This document shows positions 5,849 through 12,444 of a DNA stretch of 17,898 nt, piece after piece (the stretch's first letter is position 1; the number at the start of each line of letters is the position of its first letter). The position numbers were made by a program, and so were the translations under genes. The stretch is from Vicinamibacteria bacterium (GTDB lineage: Bacteria; Acidobacteriota; Vicinamibacteria; Vicinamibacterales; UBA2999). Below the pieces are notes generated by a model. It saw only the letters and a program-made list of their open reading frames with translations. It was not told the DNA's origin and ran no database searches. The stretch is taken from positions 1 to 17,898 of the forward strand of contig JAICQE010000084.1 in the NCBI GenBank assembly GCA_025938035.1, in the 5' to 3' direction.

Positions 5849-7602
5849 TGACTTCTGGTCCGCCTGAAGGCGGACACTACGACCGCGACGGTCCGCCTGA
5901 AGGCGGACGCTTCGACCGCATACCCCGCGGATACCACGGACCTGACGGGCGCTACGAGCCGGCACACTACCAACGTGGCCGAACGGTACGCTGGCTCGCG
6001 GTCGCGTGCGTGGCGTGGGTGTTTGCGGCAGCCACCTACGCGGTGCTGCGCTTCAACTTCGAGCGGGCGCCGGTCGTGCACGTGCGGTGGTCCGCCGCCG
6101 TTGACGACAGGACGCGCGCCGGCCTGGAACAGCAGTTCGCACTGACCGACGGGACATTTGACTCGGGCCAGACCTGGGTCTACGTCCTCACCACGACGTC
6201 AGCGGACAACATCCGGTCGCTCGTGCAGTCGCCGGCTGTCGAAGACACCCACCACATCGATCGTCAGCAATTTCTCGTCTCAGCGGCCGCCCCACAGCGC
6301 GGTCCATACATCGGCCGCGGACCGGCGTGGCTGCCGGCCGGTTTGCAGATTTCGACCGCCGCGTTCCTGATCGCCGGTGTGCTGGCGCTGGGCGTCGGGC
6401 TGGCGCCGGCGGCAGTGCCACATCTCGCCAGCCTCTCCATGGCTGCGGCCCTCGTTGCGCTGTCGGCCGCGTACTTCATCGAGCTTCGCGAGGGCGCTGC
6501 CGCGGCGCTCGGCTTCCGCGTCGGCGACTGGCTCGTGAACTACGGGAGCGGATTCGTCCGCCGCGGCCTGCTCGGGTCGCCGATCATCTCCGCGGCGACG
6601 GCGCTCGGCACAAGGCCTGAGTGGATCGTGCTGTCGCTGCAGACAGTGCTGTATGCGCTGCTATTCGTCTTGCTGTTCCTCTTGACCCGGCAGAAGCGAC
6701 CGAACGTCTGGTTTCTCGCGTTCCTGTTTTCGCCGGCCGCACTCCTCTTTCCGCTGTATGACGAGGCGGTGATCGGCCGCAAGGACGTGCTGTTCTTCGC
6801 GGCGTTCGCGCTCTACGCCTGGTGGATGCCCCGGCCCGCGTCACGCCGGGCCAGCGCGGCGGCGTTCGTGCTCGGCGCAGCGGTGACGCTCGCGCACGAG
6901 ATGTTCTTCTTCTTCACACCGTATTTTTTCGTGATGCGGGTTTTCCGGCTGGAGGTCCGCCTGAAGGCGGGCACAAAGAAGGCGGTGGACCTCCGGCCGG
7001 ACACACGTAGTGTCCGCCTTCAGGCGGACCCGCCGCACTTCGCTCCCGAGCTCTCGCTGTTCGCCGGCGCGCTCATCGCGCTCCTGCTCGTCGCCACCAT
7101 CGGCGCCGACCTTCGCGGCGCCGCGCAATGTGCCGGCCTTCTCGCCCGCGGCTTCGACAAGGACCTCTGCACCGGCATCATGGAATATCCCGTCAGCACG
7201 ATCGGTGCGTCGCTGCGGGAAACGGCCGCTACGGTCAGGGCGGAGCCCTATCTGCGCGACTATTCAATCGCGGCGGCGCTGGCGGCGCTGCCGCTGTTGC
7301 CGCTCGTTGGTTCCACCGGGCGACGCGTTCCGCGCACGGCCGTCCTCAGCTTTCTCGCTGCCCTCGTGTTCACGCTGCCGCTGTTCGTGCTGGTGATCGA
7401 CTGGGGCCGGCTGCTCAACATCCACGCCATGGCGATCTCCGTTGTGATCGCGGCGTTTCTGCTCGACGAACCGGCGTCGGCGTTCGGCGCCAGGCAGGCC
7501 TGGTTGCGAATCGCAATCCTGCTGATAATCGCGCTGTACCTGACCGGTTGGAGCATTCGCCACTGCTGCGAAGCGCCGCTGAGAGGAGGACTGCTTGGAT
7601 AG
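5848..7602 (+). CDS. Polytopic membrane protein with FVRRG motif
   Basis: A 584-residue integral membrane protein. An N-terminal tail (1-47) precedes a first membrane segment (about 48-68). A soluble domain follows (about 70-145; VHVRWSAAVDDRTRAGLEQQF, then VEDTHHIDRQQF). Multiple membrane segments then run from about 165 to 565. Conserved-looking loop motifs are NYGSGFVRRG (231-240), YDEAVIGRKD (304-313), and VIDWGRLLNIHAM (516-528). The arrangement of charged residues at membrane edges recalls GT-C-like glycosyltransferases or polymerases of surface polysaccharides, but no assignment is possible. The ATG overlaps the previous stop. There is no other in-frame start before the first membrane segment, so the palindromic repeats at 5857-5908 are translated into the N-terminus. 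Residues 368-395 are encoded by a second repeat pair. The next gene overlaps by 8 bases. Confidence 0.85.
   Translation: MTSGPPEGGHYDRDGPPEGGRFDRIPRGYHGPDGRYEPAHYQRGRTVRWLAVACVAWVFAAATYAVLRFNFERAPVVHVRWSAAVDDRTRAGLEQQFALTDGTFDSGQTWVYVLTTTSADNIRSLVQSPAVEDTHHIDRQQFLVSAAAPQRGPYIGRGPAWLPAGLQISTAAFLIAGVLALGVGLAPAAVPHLASLSMAAALVALSAAYFIELREGAAAALGFRVGDWLVNYGSGFVRRGLLGSPIISAATALGTRPEWIVLSLQTVLYALLFVLLFLLTRQKRPNVWFLAFLFSPAALLFPLYDEAVIGRKDVLFFAAFALYAWWMPRPASRRASAAAFVLGAAVTLAHEMFFFFTPYFFVMRVFRLEVRLKAGTKKAVDLRPDTRSVRLQADPPHFAPELSLFAGALIALLLVATIGADLRGAAQCAGLLARGFDKDLCTGIMEYPVSTIGASLRETAATVRAEPYLRDYSIAAALAALPLLPLVGSTGRRVPRTAVLSFLAALVFTLPLFVLVIDWGRLLNIHAMAISVVIAAFLLDEPASAFGARQAWLRIAILLIIALYLTGWSIRHCCEAPLRGGLLG
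5857..5908 (+). repeat. Two tandem GTCCGCC palindromes inside a coding region
   Basis: GTCCGCC-TGAA-GGCGGAC occurs at 5858-5875 and again at 5891-5908, exactly 33 bases apart, with similar flanks (GACCG after each). Because 33 is a multiple of three, the copies encode two near-identical 11-residue units, GPPEGGHYDRD and GPPEGGRFDRI, at the N-terminus of the membrane protein. The stems are perfect at 7 bases with a 4-base loop. This is a REP-like element by structure. Confidence 0.88.
6951..7030. repeat. Opposed pair of GTCCGCC palindromes inside a coding region
   Basis: The left copy, at 6955-6971, reads GTCCGCC-TGAA-GGCGG with one change in the right arm. The right copy, at 7012-7029, is GTCCGCC-TTCA-GGCGGAC, the opposite orientation; together with its flanks (7007-7030) it is the exact reverse complement of 5857-5880 over 24 bases. 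GGAGGTCC (6951-6958) also pairs with GGACCTCC (6987-6994). The pair is in frame within the membrane protein, encoding EVRLKAG and SVRLQAD about 20 residues apart. Opposed pairs are the usual arrangement of bacterial interspersed mosaic elements. Confidence 0.88.
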
Positions 7603-8314
7603 CGGTGGCCCGGCGCTCGTCATCGCCCCGCTGAAAGACGAGGCGGATGCGGTCTGCCGCCGGCTCGCCGAGCGAGGGTTTCCGTCGAACCCGGCGCAGA
7701 TTGGTGAGCTCACCTGCGCCGTTGTGCCGGCGCTCGACATGATCATCGGCATCGGAGGCGTGGGCAAGGCGCAGTTCGGCGTGCAGGCCCAGCATCTGCT
7801 CGACCGCTGCCGGGAGGCGAGGCTGCTCATATGCGTCGGCGGCGCGGGCCAGTTGAGCCCGGACGTAACAGTGGGCGACGTCATCGTCGGAACGCGCACG
7901 ATCGAGCACGATTACCGCGAACGGTTCCATCCGAGACCCTCGCCGAGCTATCAGAGCGATGCCGCCGCGCTCGCCGGGCTCGAACACGCCGTCGCGGCGC
8001 GCGAGCTCGACTTCCGCGTTCACTTTGGACCGATCGCCAGCGGCGACGAGGACGTGGTCGACACCGTTCGACGGGCACAGCTGTATGCGGAGACGGACGC
8101 GCTGTGCGTGGCGTGGGAAGGCAGCGGCGCGGCCCGTGCCGCCCGGTTCACCAACGTGGGGTTCGTCGAACTGCGAGTGGTGACCGACGCTGCAGACGAA
8201 ACAGCGGCGGCGTCATTTCACGCCAATCTCGATCGAGTGATGCCGCACATCGCCGATCTGCTGGCCGCGTGGCGATCAGCTCTCGGCGAGCGAGGTGAGC
8301 CACTTGGGCTCTGA
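7595..8314 (+). CDS. MTA/SAH nucleosidase-like phosphorylase-superfamily enzyme
   Basis: A 239-residue cytosolic protein of the purine nucleoside phosphorylase / methylthioadenosine-S-adenosylhomocysteine nucleosidase fold. Landmarks are the N-terminal strand VIAPLKDEADAV, GIGGVGKAQ (52-60), VGGAGQLSPDVTVGDVIVG (81-99), TIEHDY (102-107), FGPIASGDEDVV (144-155), WEGSGAARAA (174-183), and ELRVVTDAADE (192-202). Asp15 or Glu16, Glu175 and Asp198 correspond to the E. coli nucleosidase residues Glu12, Glu174 and Asp197. The residue before the ribose-binding Glu is Trp174 instead of the usual Met, so the substrate may differ; the adenosylhopane nucleosidase HpnG belongs to the same superfamily and is an alternative. 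The start is TTG at 7595 with AGGAGGA four bases upstream, overlapping the membrane-protein stop by 8 bases. The 3' end overlaps the convergent LOG gene by 39 bases. Confidence 0.82.
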   Translation: MDSGGPALVIAPLKDEADAVCRRLAERGFPSNPAQIGELTCAVVPALDMIIGIGGVGKAQFGVQAQHLLDRCREARLLICVGGAGQLSPDVTVGDVIVGTRTIEHDYRERFHPRPSPSYQSDAAALAGLEHAVAARELDFRVHFGPIASGDEDVVDTVRRAQLYAETDALCVAWEGSGAARAARFTNVGFVELRVVTDAADETAAASFHANLDRVMPHIADLLAAWRSALGERGEPLGL

Positions 8315-8866
8315 GCTCGCCGGCGCGAGCGACAGCCGGTCCAGCAGCGCGGACGGCTCCGCCTCCGCCGCGACAATCGCCCGGTTCTGCGGCTTCAGGA
8401 ATCCATCCGCCACGGCGCGGTCGAACAGCGCCAGCAGCGGATCGTAAAAGCCGCCCACATTGAGCAGCCCGCATCGCTTCCGGTGCAGGCCGAGCTGCGT
8501 CCAGGTGACTGCCTCGCAGAATTCCTCGAACGTCCCAAACCCTCCCGGCAGCGCGATGAATGCGTCCGCGAGCCCGGCCATCGTTGCCTTGCGCTCGTGC
8601 ATCGATTCGACAACGCGAAGATCGGTCAGGCCGGCGTGGGCGATTTCGCGATCGCACATCGCCTTCGGTATCACGCCGATGACCTCGCCGCCGCCAGCGA
8701 GGACCTCGTCGGCAAGAAGCCCCATCAGGCCGACGCAGGCGCCGCCGTAGACAAGGCCGACGCCGCGGCGGACGAGCTCGGTTGCCAGCATCGCCGTAGA
8801 CGTGCGGTAGTCGTCGCGGTTGCCGTTGCTCGAGCCGCAGAACACACAGACACGGCGCAGGGACAC
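8276..8866 (-). CDS. LOG-family nucleoside 5'-monophosphate phosphoribohydrolase
   Basis: A 196-residue protein of the TIGR00730 / LOG (Lonely Guy) family. Plant LOG and several bacterial relatives release the free base from cytokinin riboside monophosphate or AMP. All signature motifs are present: VCVFCGSSNG at the N-terminus (6-15), LVYGGACVGLMG (38-49), MHERKATM (89-96), and LPGGFGTFEEF (106-116), where the GGxGT loop binds phosphate and the Glu residues are catalytic. The length is normal for the family. The start is GTG at 8866, placing the first strand where LOG proteins usually begin, though the upstream AGAGG is too close to be a standard ribosome binding site. Free-base-releasing bacterial LOGs do not imply hormone production. 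The 3' end overlaps the nucleosidase gene, another base-releasing enzyme. Confidence 0.94.
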   Translation of the reverse strand: MSLRRVCVFCGSSNGNRDDYRTSTAMLATELVRRGVGLVYGGACVGLMGLLADEVLAGGGEVIGVIPKAMCDREIAHAGLTDLRVVESMHERKATMAGLADAFIALPGGFGTFEEFCEAVTWTQLGLHRKRCGLLNVGGFYDPLLALFDRAVADGFLKPQNRAIVAAEAEPSALLDRLSLAPASSEPKWLTSLAES

Positions 8867-8918
8867 GCCTCTAGTGTGTCATCGGAACATTTCAACTGAA
8901 TCCCAGAATAAAGGGGAA

Positions 8919-8962
8919 CGTGGCGGCGATTCCTTCCAGGCAAACCGCCGGAAATCGCCACG
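8919..8962. repeat. Imperfect palindrome upstream of PHP gene
   Basis: CGTGGCG (8919-8925) pairs with CGCCACG (8956-8962), with an additional partial inner stem (ATTCC against GGAAAT). The outer ends, CGTGG and CCACGATC, match the outer stem of the junction element at 4272-4332, but the interior differs. It may be a degenerate member of the same family. Confidence 0.4.
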
Positions 8963-8998
8963 ATCTCGGGCACCGGGCACGGCTGACTGCTTGCACTT

Positions 8999-9032
8999 GT
9001 CCGCCGCAGCCCCCCGCGGGGAGGGGGCGGAC
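8999..9032. repeat. Strong hairpin just upstream of PHP start
   Basis: GTCCGCC (8999-9005) pairs with GGCGGAC (9026-9032), enclosing the perfect palindrome CCCCGCGGGG (9012-9021). The outer arms equal those of the repeat family at 5857 and 7012, but the inside is different. The G-rich stretch at 9020-9027, the only candidate ribosome binding site for the GTG at 9042, is inside the stem, so folding could limit translation. Confidence 0.55.
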
Positions 9033-9041
9033 GGTGTCACC

Positions 9042-9755
9042 GTGGTCAAAGTTGAACTGCACTCACACTCGGCGGACGACCCGGTCGACTACATCCCGCA
9101 CTCCACGTGCGAGCTGATCAAGCGGGCGGCCCAGCTCGGCTACAACGCGCTGGCGATTACGCTGCACGATCGGCAAATCGATTTGCAGCCGTTTGCCGAC
9201 CTTGCCCGGCAGCGCGGAGTGACGCTGATTCCAGGAATGGAGCGGACGATTCAGGGCAAGCATGTGCTGCTGCTGAACTTCAGCCGCGCCGGCGCCGAGG
9301 GCGTCGAGACGTTCGAGGACCTGGCACGGCTGCGCGGGCGCGAACGCGGCCTCGTCGTGGCGCCGCATCCCTATTTTCCGGACACGAGCTGTCTGGGCCG
9401 GTTCCTCGAGTCCTATGCGGATCTCTTCGACGCGGTTGAATACAACGCGATGTTCACGCCGTCCATCAACTTCAACGAGCGCGCGGTTCGGTGGGCCACT
9501 CGGCATCGCAAGCCGCTCGTCGGCAACGGCGACGTGCATCGGCTGCGGCAGCTCGGCTCGACGTTTTCCCTGGTTGACGCCGCGAATACTCCCGACGCGA
9601 TCTGCGAGGCCATTCGCCGCCATCGTGTGCAGGTCGTTGCCGCGCCGCTGGCATTTCACACGGCGGCCGGGCTGATGGCGTCGATGTGGGCGGCCAACCT
9701 CCGTACCAGCGCCGCCCAGGCGCGTTCCAGCGAACACTCGCCGGCACGGATCTGA
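9042..9755 (+). CDS. PHP-domain metal-dependent phosphoesterase
   Basis: A 237-residue protein with a PHP (polymerase and histidinol phosphatase) domain, a distorted beta/alpha barrel binding up to three metal ions and hydrolysing phosphoesters. Motifs in order: ELHSHSADD with His7 and His9, YNALAITLHD with His42 (usually TDHD; here Leu-His), IPGMERTI with Glu67, VLLLNF, VVAPHPYF with His109, DAVEYNAMF, and GNGDVHRLRQLGSTFSLVD with Asp164 and His166. All metal ligands of the stand-alone PHP family are present. The substrate is unknown; relatives include 3',5'-nucleoside bisphosphatases and oligoribonuclease-like enzymes. The start is GTG at 9042, since homology begins only six residues before the HxH motif; the longer frame upstream is Arg-rich and lies across the palindromes. 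No export signal is present. Confidence 0.88.
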   Translation: MVKVELHSHSADDPVDYIPHSTCELIKRAAQLGYNALAITLHDRQIDLQPFADLARQRGVTLIPGMERTIQGKHVLLLNFSRAGAEGVETFEDLARLRGRERGLVVAPHPYFPDTSCLGRFLESYADLFDAVEYNAMFTPSINFNERAVRWATRHRKPLVGNGDVHRLRQLGSTFSLVDAANTPDAICEAIRRHRVQVVAAPLAFHTAAGLMASMWAANLRTSAAQARSSEHSPARI

Positions 9756-9764
9756 TTCGCAGCG

Positions 9765-9826
9765 GGTCCGCCTGAAGAGCCTGCCTCGCCGAAGCACGAT
9801 GGCGCGAAGGCGGGCGGACACTACGG
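9765..9826. repeat. Interrupted GTCCGCC repeat with nested palindrome
   Basis: GGTCCGCCTGAAG at 9765-9777 is the left half of the repeat seen at 5857, and GGCGGACACTACG at 9813-9825 is its right half. The halves are separated by about 35 bases that hold a different, imperfect palindrome (CCTGCC-TCGCC, a 10-base loop, GGCGCG-AAGGCGG). It lies between the PHP gene and the third TIGR03435 gene. Confidence 0.75.
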
Positions 9827-9856
9827 CCGTGTCGAAAGGGCTGTCAGAATATCCCC

Positions 9857-10690
9857 GTGCCATTCGACGGTAACCGGCGCCGGCTGTTCACCCTCGCGGG
9901 GCTTGCTGTCTTCGTTATCGTGACGGGCGCTCACGCGCAGACGGGGAAACCGATCGCGTCGCGCTTTCCAGGCCCTGACCAATCGTTTGAGGTCGCGTCG
10001 GTGAAGGCGAACCGATCGGGGGCCACTCAGTGGAACTTCGATTCGCCGCCAGGCCGCGTGGTCGGGACGAACGTACTGCTCCGCGACCTGATCCGCTTCG
10101 CCTACTACATCTACGGCGGAGATTGGGACGTCCGGATCGCCGGTCCTGACTGGATCAAGACGGCCCGTTTCGACGTCGACGCGCGGACTCCCGGAACGGT
10201 GCCCCAGGATCGGGCGATGTCGATGCTGCGTCATCTGCTGGCGCAGCGCTTCGGCCTCGCGGTTCACTACGAGCAGCGGGAGCATTCCGTCTACGCGCTG
10301 GTCATCGCCCGGAGCGATCGCCGGCTTGGGCCGCAGCTCAAACCGAATCCAATCGATTGTTCGACTCTCAGCGGGCCTCCTCCAATCGACTCGGAGCGAC
10401 CGATTTGCGGAAGCCGCGGTGGTCCCGGACGGCTGAGTGGCGGCGGCATGAGCATGCAGCAGCTCGCACTCCAGCTGGCGTCGATCGCCGGGCGAACGGT
10501 CGTGGACGAGACCGGTCTTGGAGGTGCGGGATTCGACTACGAGCTGCGATGGTCTCCCGACCCGGCAAATCCCGACGGCCCTTCGATCTTCACCGCCATC
10601 GAAGAACAACTTGGCCTCAAGCTGGTTCCGAAGTCAGGGCCGGTCGAGGTTCTGGTGATCGATTCGATTTCCGAGCCGACGCCGAACTGA
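9857..10690 (+). CDS. TIGR03435 family exported protein
   Basis: A complete 277-residue member of the family. A signal sequence (residues 1-27, ending GAHA-Q) is followed by FEVASVK (44-50), LLRDLIRFAYYIYGGDWDV (74-92), GPDWIKTARFDVDARTP, LLAQRFGLAVHYEQRE (127-142), YALVIARS, two Cys residues (in PIDCST and PICGS), GMSMQQLALQLASIAGRTVVDETGLGGAGFDYEL, FTAIEEQLGLKL, and the end GPVEVLVIDSISEPTPN. It is closer to the partial copy at the window start (shared LLAQRF, YALV and VLVIDSI blocks) than to the minus-strand copy. The start is GTG at 9857, giving a positively charged N-terminus before the hydrophobic core. An interrupted repeat lies 31 bases upstream. The function is unknown. Confidence 0.9.
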   Translation: MPFDGNRRRLFTLAGLAVFVIVTGAHAQTGKPIASRFPGPDQSFEVASVKANRSGATQWNFDSPPGRVVGTNVLLRDLIRFAYYIYGGDWDVRIAGPDWIKTARFDVDARTPGTVPQDRAMSMLRHLLAQRFGLAVHYEQREHSVYALVIARSDRRLGPQLKPNPIDCSTLSGPPPIDSERPICGSRGGPGRLSGGGMSMQQLALQLASIAGRTVVDETGLGGAGFDYELRWSPDPANPDGPSIFTAIEEQLGLKLVPKSGPVEVLVIDSISEPTPN

Positions 10691-10728
10691 CGTCGAATCG
10701 CGGCGTCTGCGCGGTCATAATCAGCGTC

Positions 10729-11238
10729 ATGGTTCAGAGGCGACACCGGTTCGCCGCTCGATTGATCCTCATCCTGGCGCCGGCGCTCGCAACTGCCCAA
10801 AGCGACAGGCCGGAACCCGATGCGCTGCGCGGCCTGTCCACGGTGGACCTCGTCGCCGAGGCGTTTGGAGAGCTGCCGGATCCGAAGCAAGCCAGCCTGG
10901 CCATGAGAACCGCGATCGAGGCCCGACTCGGGCTGAACGGGATCAAAGCCGAGTACGACGCGTCGAAGGCCGCGACGTTGCCGCGCATTCATCTGGTTGC
11001 GTACGCCGTCAGAAGCGACGACTTCAAACACTACGCCTACGACGTCAGCCTGAGCGTCAGTCGCATGGTGCAGATGTCGGTGCCACCTGAAAACAGGAAC
11101 ACGAACGTCAGGGCGACGGTGTGGCGTAAATCGGTGCTCCGTATCGTCCTGCCCGGTAATACCGGGCGCATGCGAGAGGCGATGGACGAGCTCCTGCGCG
11201 CATTCCTGATCGACTTCGCGGCGGCGAATCCGAGGTGA
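10729..11238 (+). CDS. Exported protein of unknown function
   Basis: A 169-residue protein with a clear signal peptide (MVQRRHRFAARLILILAPALATA-Q). The start is ATG at 10729; the frame continues upstream inside the TIGR03435 gene, but only as a shadow. The mature part has a helical segment (STVDLVAEAFGELPDPKQASLAMRTAIEARLG) and strands (RIHLVAYAVRSDDF, YAYDVSLSVSRMV, VRATVWRKSVLRIVL), and ends with an amphipathic helix (MREAMDELLRAFLIDFAAAN). The alternating helix/strand pattern suggests a small alpha/beta domain. It starts 38 bases after the TIGR03435 stop, so co-transcription is likely. No family is recognised. Confidence 0.75.
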   Translation: MVQRRHRFAARLILILAPALATAQSDRPEPDALRGLSTVDLVAEAFGELPDPKQASLAMRTAIEARLGLNGIKAEYDASKAATLPRIHLVAYAVRSDDFKHYAYDVSLSVSRMVQMSVPPENRNTNVRATVWRKSVLRIVLPGNTGRMREAMDELLRAFLIDFAAANPR

Positions 11239-11300
11239 CGTCCGTAACAATGCGGTAACGAGACGAGCCTATGGTTCTCTGAACGAACCGGAGGCTTCGC

Positions 11301-11777
11301 ATGAAGAAGTTACTGGCGGGATGGCTCATAGTTGTTGCGGCGCTCGTATCGGGTGAACCGATCGCCGCGCATCATTCGCTCGCGAATTTCGACACCACGA
11401 CACCCATTCGCCTGAAGGGCACGATCGTCCGGTTTCACGAGATCAATCCTCACAGCTTCCTGTACATCGAAGTGACCGGCGAGGATGGACAGGTTCGCCG
11501 CTGGGCCGTCGAGGGTCCGCCAATTCGTCAAATCGGGCGGATGGGGTTTGCCACCGATGCGCTGAAACCGGGCACGGTCATCGAGGTGTGCGGCTACGCG
11601 CCGAAGGAGAACACCGTCTGGCAGATTGCCAGCACGGCTCCAGGCGCGGTGAGCATGGCGGGGCGCCTGCTCGACGCCGAGATGCTGGTGCTCGCTGACG
11701 GAAAGGAACAGAGCTGGGGCGATTACGGCGTGCACAAATGCTTTTCGCCCGGGTACCGCGATGTGCACTCGAGGTAA
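11301..11777 (+). CDS. DUF6152 family exported protein
   Basis: A 158-residue exported protein. After a signal peptide (KKLLAGWLIVVAALVSGEPIAA), the mature part begins HHSLANFDTTTPIRLKGTIVRFHEINPHSFLYIEV, the signature of this family, with the HHS motif at residues 24-26 and INPHS at 48-52. A small beta-barrel, OB-like fold is likely: strands KGTIVRF, FLYIEV, RRWAVEG, TVIEVCGY. The His residues right after the signal cleavage site could bind metal, which is inference. A GGAGG ribosome binding site precedes the ATG. Cys98 and Cys in VHKCF near the end may pair. A second family member is at 14606-15016. Gene function is unknown; the family is widespread in Acidobacteriota and some Proteobacteria. 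Confidence 0.88.
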   Translation: MKKLLAGWLIVVAALVSGEPIAAHHSLANFDTTTPIRLKGTIVRFHEINPHSFLYIEVTGEDGQVRRWAVEGPPIRQIGRMGFATDALKPGTVIEVCGYAPKENTVWQIASTAPGAVSMAGRLLDAEMLVLADGKEQSWGDYGVHKCFSPGYRDVHSR

Positions 11778-11789
11778 ACGCGACGCGCT

Positions 11790-12428
11790 CTATCGAACGA
11801 GGCCCGCGGGCAAACCGAAATTCGGGATCAGGTCACCCTGCGCGATCGTCTGCGTCGTGCCGGAGCTCGCGATGACCTGGTAGCAATCGAGCTTGAACTG
11901 CAGCCGGCCATCATCGCCTCCAAGCTGGGCGAGGGGAATGGACAAACGTCGTACGTTCGCTTCTATTACGACGTCCAGGGTTCCAAGGAAGGAAGGGGCG
12001 CCGCCGGTGATGTTGCGCTGGAGCGCTGCACGGGAAGGATCGTGTGGATTGAAGCCGGTGACCGCGTAATCGGCTCCGATGGTGTTGTTTCCTTCACCGG
12101 TAAATGTCGGGGTCCCGGTCGCCGCATTTTCGTCCGTATCGAGGTGAACCCTGAACCCCGTTTGCGGCGCCAGCGTGCCGGGAACAAACGTCACTATCAA
12201 ACTTAGAGTTTGGTTGGCGACGTCGATCGTCGCTGCGATTACGTCGGGTGGATTCGGCACCTGTGCGGTCGCCACGACGTCGCCGGCCGGGTCGCTCAGC
12301 ATGCCGCTCAACCGGGGGGAACCAGGTGGTGACGGCCCAGTGGTTGATGTGCCGTTACCCGAATCGGCGCAGCCACACATCACTGCGGCGAGCAGTGCCG
12401 CCGGCAACATGAAGAGCGGCGATCGCAC
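11790..12428 (-). CDS. Putative lipoprotein with beta-sandwich-like body
   Basis: About 212 residues. The N-terminus (RSPLFMLPAALLAAVMCGCADSG) has a hydrophobic core followed by Cys-Gly-Cys, consistent with a lipoprotein, although the exact lipidated Cys is unclear. The start is GTG at 12428 or ATG at 12410; neither has a strong ribosome binding site. A Gly/Ser/Pro/Thr linker (residues 22-40) leads to a domain beginning LSDPAGDVVATAQVPNPPDVIAATIDV, then LSLIVTFVPG, FRVHLDTDENAATG, GADYAVTGF, LDVVIEANVRRLSIPLAQLGGDDGRLQFKLDCYQV. The pattern of disorder-then-strands with DTDENAATG resembles exported beta-sandwich domains that report physical properties of carbohydrates or cell walls, but no family is identified. 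It is convergent with the DUF6152 gene, with a 12-base gap. Confidence 0.78.
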   Translation of the reverse strand: MRSPLFMLPAALLAAVMCGCADSGNGTSTTGPSPPGSPRLSGMLSDPAGDVVATAQVPNPPDVIAATIDVANQTLSLIVTFVPGTLAPQTGFRVHLDTDENAATGTPTFTGEGNNTIGADYAVTGFNPHDPSRAALQRNITGGAPSFLGTLDVVIEANVRRLSIPLAQLGGDDGRLQFKLDCYQVIASSGTTQTIAQGDLIPNFGLPAGLVR

Positions 12429-12444
12429 GGCCGGAGTCTACACG

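Noticed and set aside
5857..7030. CRISPR-like repeats
   Set aside because: The copies are palindromic, unevenly spaced and in both orientations, with no spacers and no cas genes nearby.
8276..8866. Cytokinin biosynthesis gene
   Set aside because: LOG-family proteins are widespread in bacteria that make no cytokinin, and no isopentenyltransferase is visible.
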